From: an uncultured Bacteroidota bacterium
GTDB taxonomy: Bacteria; Bacteroidota; Bacteroidia; B-17B0; Aurantibacillaceae
Direction of reading: 5' to 3'
DNA: 64,000 nucleotides
Assembly (NCBI GenBank): GCA_903834765.1
Contig: CAILKE010000004.1
Location: 124,001 to 188,000 of the forward strand
In this document: positions 16,631 to 25,015 of the stretch, one piece after another
Layout: every line of letters begins with the position of its first letter
Numbering within the stretch: the first letter of the stretch is position 1
Notes under the pieces: model-generated
Database searches by the model: none
The model's input: the letters and a program-made list of their open reading frames with translations, nothing else
What the model was told of the DNA's origin: nothing
Made by a program: the position numbers and the translations under genes

Positions 16631-17974
16631 TTATTGAGCAATCATTTTTTTAGTAGAAGTTTTACCATCTACATTTAATGTGTAGTAATATACTCCTGCA
16701 GCATAAGCTCCTAATTTAATAGAATGAGATCCTTTGCTTGTTGAAGCTTTTTCAGAAGAAATAACACGACCCATTACATCAGTTACAGTAAATAAAACTG
16801 AGTTAGCATCTTTAGCTAATTGGTAAGTAATGGTAGATTCGCCATTGAATGGATTAGGCGCATTTTGGCCTAAAGCATAGCCATTAGCTTCTAGCTCATT
16901 AATACCTACAGAACTTGTTGCGTGAATAGAGAAATCTATCCAATATCCATTATAAAATGAACCTCTTGCTGAAGTTGCAAAAGCACCAGTTTCTAAACCA
17001 TAACGACCATTTTTATTGATATAAAAAGAGGAGTTTTTGCCTTTTCCAAAATCATCATATCCAGTTGATACATCTGCAATTGTGCTTAATACAGGGTTGT
17101 CTTGAGAATATAATACAGCAGCCCATCCACTTTCAGTACCTGGTAATGAACTAGTAGATGATGCGTAAGATATAGCGCCATTTGTATGAGTACCAGCACT
17201 ATTAAATGCGAAACTTGCAGAAACAATATTTCCTGCAGGAATTAATTGACCTAAAGCCCCATTTAAATCGATTGGTAAATAATCAGATACATCAGCTAAA
17301 TAAGTAGAATCAGCTTTTGTTAAAATATGTCTGAAAATAAGTTTGTTAGTTGACGGAGCAGTTAGTTTAATTTGATTGTTAACAGCGCTTGCTACAGTTG
17401 CGTAGTGAGGCGTGATGTATGTGCCAAAACCATTTAATGGAGCAGATGTGTATGACCAATTTCCAAACACAGACGCATTGGCTGTATCTCCCCAAACAAT
17501 TTCAACAATTAGTGTATCATCAAGATCATTTTTTCTGCGCTGATAAACACCACCAATCCAAACTGTATCTAAATAATAAGAATCAGTTGGAGTTAACAAT
17601 GGAAGTGAGTTTGAATCAAAAATAATGGATTTTGGATCAAAATTTACTCCTATTTTGTAATTACTAACAACGGACGCGGTAGCAAAAGATTTTTTTACTG
17701 TGGAGTCAACAAAAGTTGGGCTAACATAAATTCCATAATCCATTCCTGTTCCTAATGTTTTTCCGTGAGCATTTGGCAAAGAATAACTTACATCATATCT
17801 TCCACTAAACGCACCTGAAGCAGATACTTTTTTGTTTTTGATAGTGTTAAATGTTTTTGTTTTTGGTTGATACGCTTCTTTAGTTGAAGGTAACTCTCCC
17901 ATCGAATGCTGTTGTTGCGCAACAGTAAACAATGTAAGCGCTATAGCGCTAATTGTTAAGTAAATTTTTTTCAT
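16631..17974 (-). CDS. secreted protein with type IX secretion sorting domain
   Basis: 447 aa. Sec signal peptide at 1-20 (ISAIALTLFTVAQQQ). The last ~85 residues are a type A T9SS C-terminal sorting domain: LGQNAPNPFNGESTITYQL, VTDVMGRVISSEK, GSHSIKLGAYAAGVYYYTL and KKMIAQ. The central 340 residues are Ser/Thr/Asn-rich and beta-rich with no domain I recognise. It is probably a cell-surface or released protein. The next gene on the strand is a second T9SS cargo with its own terminator, so the two are separate units. Confidence 0.85.
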   Translation of the reverse strand: MKKIYLTISAIALTLFTVAQQQHSMGELPSTKEAYQPKTKTFNTIKNKKVSASGAFSGRYDVSYSLPNAHGKTLGTGMDYGIYVSPTFVDSTVKKSFATASVVSNYKIGVNFDPKSIIFDSNSLPLLTPTDSYYLDTVWIGGVYQRRKNDLDDTLIVEIVWGDTANASVFGNWSYTSAPLNGFGTYITPHYATVASAVNNQIKLTAPSTNKLIFRHILTKADSTYLADVSDYLPIDLNGALGQLIPAGNIVSASFAFNSAGTHTNGAISYASSTSSLPGTESGWAAVLYSQDNPVLSTIADVSTGYDDFGKGKNSSFYINKNGRYGLETGAFATSARGSFYNGYWIDFSIHATSSVGINELEANGYALGQNAPNPFNGESTITYQLAKDANSVLFTVTDVMGRVISSEKASTSKGSHSIKLGAYAAGVYYYTLNVDGKTSTKKMIAQ

Positions 17975-18032
17975 AGCTATTAAGATTTAATTATTCCGTA
18001 AACATAATTAATTTAAAATAAATTACACAAAA

Positions 18033-18060
18033 AAAGCCAGCTCTTATTTGAGCTGGCTTT
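18033..18060 (-). terminator. terminator of the second T9SS cargo gene
   Basis: Eleven-base perfect stem AAAGCCAGCTC / GAGCTGGCTTT with a TTATTT loop. Read on the minus strand it is followed by a T run, 20 bp downstream of the stop codon at 18080. Confidence 0.9.
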
Positions 18061-18079
18061 AAGTTTGGTTAATGATTAA

Positions 18080-19174
18080 TTATTTAGCAATAACAAATTC
18101 TTTAGTTAATAAAGAACCGTTTGCACGTAATTGGTAATAATATGAACCTGCAGCAAAATTTTCAGTATTTAATTTTACTGAATAGTTTCCTGTTTTTTGA
18201 TCATTATAATTTTCATCAAATAATTTTTTACCAGTTAAATCATAAACTACTAAAGAAACATTTTTTGAATCTTTTTCTAATGAATAATTGATAGTTGTGT
18301 TACCAAATGCAGGATTTGGGTAGTTAGTTGAAAGTTTCATACCATTGTAGAATTCAGTAACAGCAGTTCCGATATCGCAAATAGCAAATGCAGCCATATT
18401 GTTATCTAAACCAGCACCACCAGAAGACCAAACTTCAGTAGCTAATAACCATACGTAGTTAGTTGTAGATCCAGGAGGAGCGTAACGAGTTAATGTATAA
18501 CCTAAGCCTAAACCATCTCCAGTTTGATCAGAAACAAAAGCTGCAGTATCTCCATTAGCTAAAAAACGAGCATCTAAACCAATTACCATATCACCAGTTA
18601 CAGTAATTACACTTGGTAAAGTAACTGTCATAAAGTTACTAGCAAAACCAGTAGTTAATGCATTAATATCTACTGTAACTGTAGCTAACGCTGCACCTGA
18701 TGCAGGACCTTTAGCAGTTGGAGTAGCCTCTAAAGCTCCACCAACAATATGGTATGCTCTGTTTGGTGCACCATTAGAAACTGTTAATCTTACATAAGAT
18801 GTAGATAAAGAAGTTGTATTAACAACATCACCAACAGATATAACTATTTTAGAAATTTTTAAAGTAGTATTATTGATATTTTGGTAGTATTGAGCGTTTC
18901 CATTTAAAGAGTCACCATTTTTACCATAAAGAGTTCCTCCATTAGAAGACCCGTATAATGTCATATTTGTTTCATTAAAAACAGGAACAAAATCCGCTGT
19001 TCTTCCTACTGTATCTCCAGCAGCAGCAGTAGCTGTTTTGTTAGCTGAGTTAGATTTTAGGGTGATTTGTTTTTGAGAACTTACAGTTCCCGTTTTGATT
19101 TTAATATTATCTGATTGAGATAATAATGAACCTGAAACTAGCATTACGCTAAGTAAAGAGTAAATTTTTTTCAT
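18080..19174 (-). CDS. secreted protein with type IX secretion sorting domain
   Basis: 364 aa with a signal peptide (LLSVMLVSGSLLSQ). The C-terminal sorting domain reads LSTNYPNPAFGNTTINYSL, LVVYDLTGKKLFDE, GNYSVKLNTENFAAGSYYYQL and KEFVIAK, the type A pattern. The body is rich in Thr, Asn and Gly and resembles a beta-sandwich, but I do not recognise a family. It has a well-formed phylum-type promoter at 19205-19235 and its own terminator, pointing to strong monocistronic expression. Confidence 0.85.
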   Translation of the reverse strand: MKKIYSLLSVMLVSGSLLSQSDNIKIKTGTVSSQKQITLKSNSANKTATAAAGDTVGRTADFVPVFNETNMTLYGSSNGGTLYGKNGDSLNGNAQYYQNINNTTLKISKIVISVGDVVNTTSLSTSYVRLTVSNGAPNRAYHIVGGALEATPTAKGPASGAALATVTVDINALTTGFASNFMTVTLPSVITVTGDMVIGLDARFLANGDTAAFVSDQTGDGLGLGYTLTRYAPPGSTTNYVWLLATEVWSSGGAGLDNNMAAFAICDIGTAVTEFYNGMKLSTNYPNPAFGNTTINYSLEKDSKNVSLVVYDLTGKKLFDENYNDQKTGNYSVKLNTENFAAGSYYYQLRANGSLLTKEFVIAK

Positions 19175-19204
19175 TTTTAGATTTTTTAGATTAATTATTT
19201 AACA

Positions 19205-19235
19205 CAAATGTAACAATCTAAAAATACATTTCAAA
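19205..19235 (-). promoter_or_regulatory. Bacteroidota-type promoter of the T9SS cargo gene
   Basis: On the minus strand: TTTG (19232-19235), 19 bp, TACATTTG (19205-19212). This matches the phylum's -33 TTTG / -7 TAnnTTTG consensus exactly and lies about 30 bp before the ATG. Confidence 0.8.
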
Positions 19236-19345
19236 ATATATTTAGGAAACGTTAGCGTCTAACTTATTAAAACCCCTCTATATTTATTAATAATATTTTG
19301 TCTATAAAATAGTCAACGATACTATTAGGGTTGTATATTTGAAGC

Positions 19346-19762
19346 ATGTTAGTAAATAAAACGGAACAATTAATTAAGTTTAGTGAAGTTGATTCTCTTA
19401 GAGTAGTTTGGCATGGACACTATGTTCGCTATTTTGAAGATGGACGGGAGGCTTTTGGGAAGCAGTATCAATTGGGTTATTTGGATGTTTATGAGCATCA
19501 CTTTGCGGTTCCACTAATTGATTTAGAAGTTAAGTTTAAGCGTGTTTTAGAGTATGGTGATACAGCAATTATTGAAACAAGGTTTGTGAATTCTCCAGCA
19601 GCTAAGCTTATTTTTGAATATACAATTACAAGCGGAAAACACGGTTACATCGCCTGCACTGGCAGAAGCACACAGGTATTTATGAATCCAGAATCTAAAG
19701 AACTTCATATTACGACGCCGGCTTTTTTCGAACAATGGAAAAAGACCTGGAATATTAATTAA
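19346..19762 (+). CDS. acyl-CoA thioesterase, hot-dog fold
   Basis: 138 aa of the 4-hydroxybenzoyl-CoA thioesterase/YbgC type: FSEVDSLRVVWHGHYVRYFEDGREAFG is the active-site segment, with Asp in the position of the family's catalytic acid. PLIDLEVKFKRVLEYGDTAIIETRF is the central strand set. It is the first of four same-strand genes (with a LolA-like protein, a lipoprotein and a FabZ-like dehydratase) that recall aryl-polyene/flexirubin clusters. A TATATTTG box ends four bases before the ATG, so the transcript may be leaderless; no -33 element was found. Confidence 0.85.
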   Translation: MLVNKTEQLIKFSEVDSLRVVWHGHYVRYFEDGREAFGKQYQLGYLDVYEHHFAVPLIDLEVKFKRVLEYGDTAIIETRFVNSPAAKLIFEYTITSGKHGYIACTGRSTQVFMNPESKELHITTPAFFEQWKKTWNIN

Positions 19763-19817
19763 AAACGCTTAACACTTTTTACAACGATGGTCTTTTTATA
19801 ATTTCTACTTTTACCTT

Positions 19818-20441
19818 ATGCAAAAATATATTTTCATAATTTTATTTTTTCCGTTGATTTGTTTTTCTCAAACTTTCAAATTAGTTAAAGATACCGCTAA
19901 TCTTAAGGCTAAGATAGAAATGATGAGTAAGGCTACTAATTCAATAGAGAGCGATTTTACACAAGAAAAAAATTTAAGCATATTGTCTGAAAAAATAGTT
20001 AGTAAAGGGCATTTTGTATTTAAAAAAGATAACAGATTGCGTTGGGAATATCAATCTCCTTCTAAATATTTAATTGTTATAAATAAAGATAAAATTATGA
20101 TTAAAGACGAAAAAAAAACGTCTAAATATGACATGAACAGCAATAAAGTTTTTAAGGAAATAAATGATATTATGTTGTCTTGTGTGCAAGGAACTATCTT
20201 TAAATCCAATAAGTTTAAAACGTCTTATCACGAATCAGATAAATATTACAAGCTGGAGCTGCTTCCGCAAGTAAAAAACTTGAAAGAAACTTTTAAGAAA
20301 ATCAACTTGTATTTTGATAAAAACGTAACTTCGGTTGTTAAATTAGAGATGATAGAAATTAATGAAGATGCTACTTTACTCGATTTTTCAAATAAAAAAT
20401 TAAATGCACCAATTGCCGAAACCATATTTACTGTTAAGTAG
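19818..20441 (+). CDS. LolA-like outer-membrane lipoprotein carrier protein
   Basis: 207 aa with signal peptide (IFIILFFPLICFSQ). The segment NSIESDFTQEKNLSILSEKIVSKGHFVFKKDNRLRWEYQSPSKYLIVINKDKIMI is the LolA opening: exported barrel that binds acyl chains. LolA paralogues of this kind are standard parts of aryl-polyene and flexirubin clusters, where they are thought to move the lipid-linked pigment. It overlaps the next gene by 38 bp. Confidence 0.85.
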   Translation: MQKYIFIILFFPLICFSQTFKLVKDTANLKAKIEMMSKATNSIESDFTQEKNLSILSEKIVSKGHFVFKKDNRLRWEYQSPSKYLIVINKDKIMIKDEKKTSKYDMNSNKVFKEINDIMLSCVQGTIFKSNKFKTSYHESDKYYKLELLPQVKNLKETFKKINLYFDKNVTSVVKLEMIEINEDATLLDFSNKKLNAPIAETIFTVK

Positions 20442-21075
20442 CATACTGCTAGTAATACTTGTTTCGTGTCGTATTTCCAAATTTAAACATACTAGTGGCG
20501 ATAGGGTTTTCATTACCAAAGAGTTAATTACTCCAATTTTATCTTCAAGTCAACCTTTAAAATTTAAAGCAACCATTGATGTGTTAAAAAACCATTTAAC
20601 AGGCATTTTAATAGTGAAACAAACGGATTCAATATCGACACATTTTATATTTGTTTCGGAGTTAGGAATGAAAATGTTTGACTTTTTGTATAGAGAAAAT
20701 CGAATGGAAGTAGCATACGTTTTTGAACCATTGAATAAACCAAAACTGATAAATTCATTACTGCGAAATTTGGAAGATATGACGTTGATAGATGTGTTTA
20801 CTAGAGGCGTAGGTTCTGGATGTGGTATTTTTAAAGAAAATTATAAATTATATAGTATAGAAAAAATCTATACACCTAATCAAAAAAAATATTTAATAAC
20901 CGATTCCTTAACACATTTATGCGCACAAGAAACATTTAATCATAATCGAAAATCATCATTAATAAATTACATTTACAATCCAAATACCCGATCCTACAGC
21001 CAAATTAAATGCATACAATACGGTCTGGTAAAAATACATATTGAACTTAACGAAATACTAAAAACAAATGACTGA
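20404..21075 (+). CDS. lipoprotein of unknown function in the LolA/dehydratase cluster
   Basis: 223 aa with a lipobox (LLLVILVSCRIS; acylated Cys about residue 22). The body is beta-rich (LKFKATIDVLKNHLTGILIVKQTDSISTHFIFVSELGMKMFDFLY), suggesting a LolB-like or DUF3261-like lipid-binding fold. The ATG lies inside the LolA gene in another frame (38 bp overlap) and the 3' end overlaps the next gene by 8 bp, so translation is tightly coupled. DUF3261 lipoproteins occupy this slot in proteobacterial aryl-polyene clusters; I infer an equivalent role. Confidence 0.7.
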   Translation: MHQLPKPYLLLSSILLVILVSCRISKFKHTSGDRVFITKELITPILSSSQPLKFKATIDVLKNHLTGILIVKQTDSISTHFIFVSELGMKMFDFLYRENRMEVAYVFEPLNKPKLINSLLRNLEDMTLIDVFTRGVGSGCGIFKENYKLYSIEKIYTPNQKKYLITDSLTHLCAQETFNHNRKSSLINYIYNPNTRSYSQIKCIQYGLVKIHIELNEILKTND

Positions 21076-21448
21076 TACTTTTTTGTTAAATGATTTTTAT
21101 ACTATTGAAAATCAAACGCTATTATCTGAAGGAAAAATATCCGTTACCGTTTTATTTAATGCGAATCATCCTATATTTAAAGGGCATTTCGAACAAATGC
21201 CTGTTGTACCTGGCGTATGTCAAACCCAGTTAATTAAAGAAATTCTTCAAGAAGAAATTAAACGAAACTTAGTATTATCAAAAGGAATCAATATTAAATT
21301 TATGGCTATGATTGTTCCACAAAAACACCCTAAAGTGCTTTTAGAAATAGCCTATAAAAAGGAAAGCGATATTTATAGCGTAGATGCAAAATTGTTTTTT
21401 GACGATATTATTTTTACAAAATTTAAAGGAGAATTTATTTCAGGGTAG
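21068..21448 (+). CDS. FabZ-like 3-hydroxyacyl-ACP dehydratase
   Basis: 126-aa hot-dog protein. HPIFKGHFEQMPVVPGVCQTQLIKEIL is the FabZ/FabA-type active-site strand with catalytic His in GHF and the PVVPGV turn. Compared with housekeeping FabZ it is short and divergent, like the dedicated dehydratases of aryl-polyene clusters. It overlaps the lipoprotein gene by 8 bp at the start. Its 3' end overlaps the convergent yraN-type gene by 14 bp, which is unusual. Confidence 0.82.
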   Translation: MTDTFLLNDFYTIENQTLLSEGKISVTVLFNANHPIFKGHFEQMPVVPGVCQTQLIKEILQEEIKRNLVLSKGINIKFMAMIVPQKHPKVLLEIAYKKESDIYSVDAKLFFDDIIFTKFKGEFISG

Positions 21449-21800
21449 GGTAAAATGCCTGTTCTATATGTTCTAATGATAATTCATTTGCATTTTGAAT
21501 AATAGAAATAATATCAAAACGAGTTTCAACATTAATATTGTTTTCGATAATATAAGCTTGAGCAGCCTTGATGATGTTTTTTTGTTTTTTTTGGGTCACA
21601 AATTCTTCTGGATTTCCGTAGGCATTTCCTGCTCTCAGTTTAACTTCTACTACTACCAAGGTATTATTTATAAAAGCCACAATATCAAGCTCCAAATGGC
21701 TTGATCGCCAATTTTTAGCCAAAATTTGATAACCTTGTTTTAGTAGGTGGGCAACAGCAATTTCCTCCCCAGCATTTCCTTTTTCGGTATTATTTAGCAT
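21435..21800 (-). CDS. YraN/UPF0102-family putative endonuclease
   Basis: 121 aa. GNAGEEIAVAHLLKQGYQILAKNWRSSHLELDIVAFINNTLVVVEVKLR is the UPF0102 signature, with the restriction-endonuclease-like D and ExK residues (LDIVA, VVEVK). Members are thought to be DNA-processing nucleases, but the biological role is not established. The gene runs opposite to the dehydratase and their last codons overlap. Confidence 0.9.
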   Translation of the reverse strand: MLNNTEKGNAGEEIAVAHLLKQGYQILAKNWRSSHLELDIVAFINNTLVVVEVKLRAGNAYGNPEEFVTQKKQKNIIKAAQAYIIENNINVETRFDIISIIQNANELSLEHIEQAFYPTLK

Positions 21801-21861
21801 AGTTTTTATATTTGTAATTAAAAATAGTTATTTTAGTGTAATATTTAAAACAATAAACTGT

Positions 21862-22503
21862 ATGAATAAATTAAAATTATTGGCTTTAGGGCTTACTTTT
21901 TCAGCAATGGCTGTAGCTCAAAGCTACGAAGGTAGCGTAGAATTTAAAATGAAAACTAATAAAGACACAACCACAAACATTTACTATGTAAAGGGTGATA
22001 ATGTTAAGTTAGATCAGTTGGGTCGTAAATCTGGTAAAGTTGAAGGTAGTTTCGTATTTGATTTAGCTACCAATCAAGTAAAATATGTGAATCCTTTACG
22101 CAAGGTATGGGGAGAGCATAAAAGTGAAATAGCGCCAACAATAAAAGGAACATGTATTGTTTCTAAAGGAGGCAGCACCAAGGTAATTCAAGGGTATAAG
22201 TGCACAGAATATATAGTTAAAAACGCAGAAGAAAATACTCAAATTACTTATTGGATTGCTACTTCTAAGTTTGATTTTTTTATACCATTAGTGAAATTAT
22301 GGAATAGAAAAGATAAGCAGAGTATTTACTTTAACCAAATTAAGGATTTACCAAAAGGATCAATGCCATTAATGTCTGAAGAAAAAACAATTTCTGATAT
22401 GAAATCAGTAAGTAAACTGGAAGTGTCTAAATTAGGTAAGGGCGCTTTAGATGCATCTAAATTAGCTATTCCTGGAGACTATAATAAATTTGAACAAAAA
22501 TAA
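21862..22503 (+). CDS. DUF4412 exported protein
   Basis: 213 aa with signal peptide (LALGLTFSAMAVAQ). YEGSVEFKMKTNKDTTTNIYYVKGDNVKLDQ, KVIQGYKCTEYIVKN and ISDMKSVSKLEVSKL are typical of the DUF4412 family, periplasmic proteins of beta-rich, LolA-like appearance. Function unknown. Monocistronic, ended by a very long perfect hairpin. Confidence 0.78.
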   Translation: MNKLKLLALGLTFSAMAVAQSYEGSVEFKMKTNKDTTTNIYYVKGDNVKLDQLGRKSGKVEGSFVFDLATNQVKYVNPLRKVWGEHKSEIAPTIKGTCIVSKGGSTKVIQGYKCTEYIVKNAEENTQITYWIATSKFDFFIPLVKLWNRKDKQSIYFNQIKDLPKGSMPLMSEEKTISDMKSVSKLEVSKLGKGALDASKLAIPGDYNKFEQK

Positions 22504-22514
22504 TTTTCTTTACT

Positions 22515-22562
22515 ATTCTATAAATTTTAAAAGCCCTTTAGGGCTTTTAAAATTTATAGAAT
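22515..22562. terminator. 48-bp perfect palindrome, likely terminator
   Basis: Arms 22515-22537 and 22540-22562 are perfectly complementary over 23 bases with a two-base loop; the GC core is AAGCCC-TTTA-GGGCTT. It starts 12 bp after the DUF4412 stop codon. The stem is much longer than the other terminators here. Confidence 0.8.
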
Positions 22563-22621
22563 AAGCTATCTGATTTGAAAATATTTCATAAACGTTAGTA
22601 ATAAATAAAAACCATCATTAC

Positions 22622-23869
22622 ATGAAAAAACTATTTACGCTATTATCTTCACTTTGTTTATCGGCAGTAACTATTGCACAAACATATCCTGTTGGGCACA
22701 TGAGCATTAATTTTAAGGATGCTAGTAGAACAGGGGGATATGCTATTCCTGCTTCCGGCGGAACGGTAGTAACTATGCCAGGTACAGGTCGAAGCATCGG
22801 CACTGAAGTTTATTATCCTGCAACAGTAGCTGGTAATAATGCAGCTGTAGCAATAGGTCAATTCCCCGTAGTGGTTATGGGTCATGGCTTTGCGATGACT
22901 TGGGATGCTTATGATAATATTTATAATCGATTGGCCTCATTAGGATATATCGTTTTAATGCCACGTACAGAGAGTAGTATTTTTCCTAATCCTGTTCATT
23001 TGGATTTTGGGAAAGACGAAGCCTTATTAGCAGCCCTCGGTATGGGATTAAACACGGTATCAACGCCTTCTAATGTTGTTGTATTTAATGGCAAAGTATT
23101 ACAAAAATCGGCTGTTGGTGGACATAGTATGGGTGCTGGCGCTTCATTTTTAGCAGCAGCTAATAATACAACCCTTACATGTTTATTTAATTTTGCTGCA
23201 GCCACAACTAATAATACGCCTAATTCTATCGCATCAGCTTCATTGGTAACGGTTCCTACTCTTATGATCTCGGGAGAAAATGATTCTGTGGCTGATAGTA
23301 CCGTTCAAAATAGCCACTATGCAGGAATTGTTAGTCCTATAAAATTTCACACTATTATTACTGGATTAACGCACTGCGAAGTAGGTAATGGAACAAGTGG
23401 TACTTGCAACATAGGGCAGGCTTCATGTGGAAATACAACCTGTAATAACGTTTTCTTTTTAAAATATATGGCATATTTAGAACCATTTTTAAAAAACCAA
23501 TTATATACTGATTGCAATGCTGGTAATACATTTATGACACTTATCTCTAATCCATCTGTTGATAGAGCTGGAAGAAAAATACAAGGATCTATTGCTTGTG
23601 CTGTAACTTCATTAACCAATATTGATAATGATGAAATAGGGCCTCTGTTTCCAAATCCAGTAACTGATATTTTAAATATTCACTCCGCATCAAAGGCTGT
23701 AAAATTACAAATTACTAATGTTATTGGGGAAGAAATAGGCATAGAAAATCTAACGGTATTAACGACTGATGGTTTTAAGTTAGATGTCTCAGGGCTTAAT
23801 AAAGGAATTTATTTTTTGAACATGACAATAGACAACAAAAAAATTAGCAAGAAATTTATTAAACAATAA
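22622..23869 (+). CDS. secreted alpha/beta hydrolase with T9SS sorting domain
   Basis: 415 aa. Signal peptide (LSSLCLSAVTIAQ). The hydrolase domain resembles chlorophyllase/PAF-acetylhydrolase-type enzymes: oxyanion region VVVMGHGFAMTWDAY, nucleophile elbow GGHSMGAGASF, acid in LMISGENDSVAD and His in ITGLTHCEVG. Cys-rich TCNIGQASCGNTTCNN suggests disulfides. The C-terminal ~75 residues (GPLFPNPVTDILNIHS ... GIYFLNMTIDNKKISKKFIKQ) are a T9SS sorting domain. It should act at the cell surface or outside on an ester or thioester; the substrate is unknown. Confidence 0.87.
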   Translation: MKKLFTLLSSLCLSAVTIAQTYPVGHMSINFKDASRTGGYAIPASGGTVVTMPGTGRSIGTEVYYPATVAGNNAAVAIGQFPVVVMGHGFAMTWDAYDNIYNRLASLGYIVLMPRTESSIFPNPVHLDFGKDEALLAALGMGLNTVSTPSNVVVFNGKVLQKSAVGGHSMGAGASFLAAANNTTLTCLFNFAAATTNNTPNSIASASLVTVPTLMISGENDSVADSTVQNSHYAGIVSPIKFHTIITGLTHCEVGNGTSGTCNIGQASCGNTTCNNVFFLKYMAYLEPFLKNQLYTDCNAGNTFMTLISNPSVDRAGRKIQGSIACAVTSLTNIDNDEIGPLFPNPVTDILNIHSASKAVKLQITNVIGEEIGIENLTVLTTDGFKLDVSGLNKGIYFLNMTIDNKKISKKFIKQ

Positions 23870-23896
23870 GCTTATTTAACCATTATTTATTTTACT

Positions 23897-23933
23897 AAAA
23901 AGTCTCCAAATGATTATCATTTGGAGACTTTTT
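23897..23933. terminator. bidirectional terminator
   Basis: Seventeen-base stem AAAAAGTCTCCAAATGA / TCATTTGGAGACTTTTT with a TTA loop, between the convergent hydrolase and DUF4340 genes. Confidence 0.92.
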
Positions 23934-23955
23934 AATGAATGCAACATAACAGTTG

Positions 23956-24981
23956 TTATTTATCTTTTGTAAAATAGCGATAGGTTTGTAATATTTTTCC
24001 AAACACATAAAATTGAGCTACGCCAAAATCCTTACCGTTATTATAACGAATAAATAATCTGTCGGGATCATATTTATAATTGACGCCATACTGCTCGTTT
24101 TTACTTTGAATAGGATATTTATGAAAAAACTCACAAATAAATTGTTGATCATTTCTATCATTAACACTTAGTGTGGCAAATGGAACAGCTGATTTAGCAA
24201 TCGAATCTACTAAAGGGTCATTTTTTTGTAAAACTATTTCGCAGTTGATATTTTGAAAATAAGCAATGTATTGTTTTAACTTGGCCTCATCAAATGGAAT
24301 TTGTAAGCCTTTTTTAGTTTTCAGTCCAAAGCGTTGCATGCTAAATAAATCTAATACAAATGACGAATCAGGCATTTCGTGCAAATCTAATTTTATTTGC
24401 TTAAGCTGAGGAGGTCTGAAATTCATTACTATACGATCCCTCCAATCTAATTCATCCGTATTGTAACGCGTTGTTAAAAACCCATCAAATCCAGGAATAT
24501 GTGTTACAAAAGGATCTGCGTAGTTTTCATTAGTTTCTAAATTTGTAAGTAACATGTATGTGCCTAAGTGATCCTGTGTTGTGTGACCAACATAATATTG
24601 TTTTACTTTTTCGCCCTTGCTATAAATCTCAATTTTTGTGGATTTAGAAGACATAATTTTTATCACATTTTTTTTACTTGAAACAGAAATAGGAGATTGC
24701 ACTTCTACCATTTTAATTGTATAGAGGAGAAGTGTTATAGCATCTGGTCGAACATGATATTTTTTATCAAGCATCCAGCCTTCTTTTGTTCTTTCTAATA
24801 AAACCGATTTACCATCTTTATCTGCTAAAAATATTTTATCGATGGAAGCGGTATCTTTTACAGGGAAATCACTCGCTTCTTTATCAATAGTTGTTGTACC
24901 ACTTTTATGCTTATAAAAATAGACAGCCACTGCTGATAAAGCTAATAATAGGGTAATGATGATGATGGATGATTTTTTCAT
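23956..24981 (-). CDS. DUF4340-domain membrane-anchored protein of the gld operon
   Basis: 341 aa with one N-terminal membrane helix (IIIITLLLALSAVAVYFY). DTASIDKIFLADKDGKSVLLERTKEGWMLDKKYHVRPDAITLLLYTI is the DUF4340 repeat. Such proteins commonly follow GldG-like genes and share an evolutionary context with ABC exporters of the Gld/NosY type. It lies 34 bp downstream of gldG and is the last gene of gldF-gldG-DUF4340. Exact function unknown. Confidence 0.82.
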   Translation of the reverse strand: MKKSSIIIITLLLALSAVAVYFYKHKSGTTTIDKEASDFPVKDTASIDKIFLADKDGKSVLLERTKEGWMLDKKYHVRPDAITLLLYTIKMVEVQSPISVSSKKNVIKIMSSKSTKIEIYSKGEKVKQYYVGHTTQDHLGTYMLLTNLETNENYADPFVTHIPGFDGFLTTRYNTDELDWRDRIVMNFRPPQLKQIKLDLHEMPDSSFVLDLFSMQRFGLKTKKGLQIPFDEAKLKQYIAYFQNINCEIVLQKNDPLVDSIAKSAVPFATLSVNDRNDQQFICEFFHKYPIQSKNEQYGVNYKYDPDRLFIRYNNGKDFGVAQFYVFGKILQTYRYFTKDK

Positions 24982-25015
24982 TTCGTATAATTTTTTGCTA
25001 TGAAACGGTAAATAG

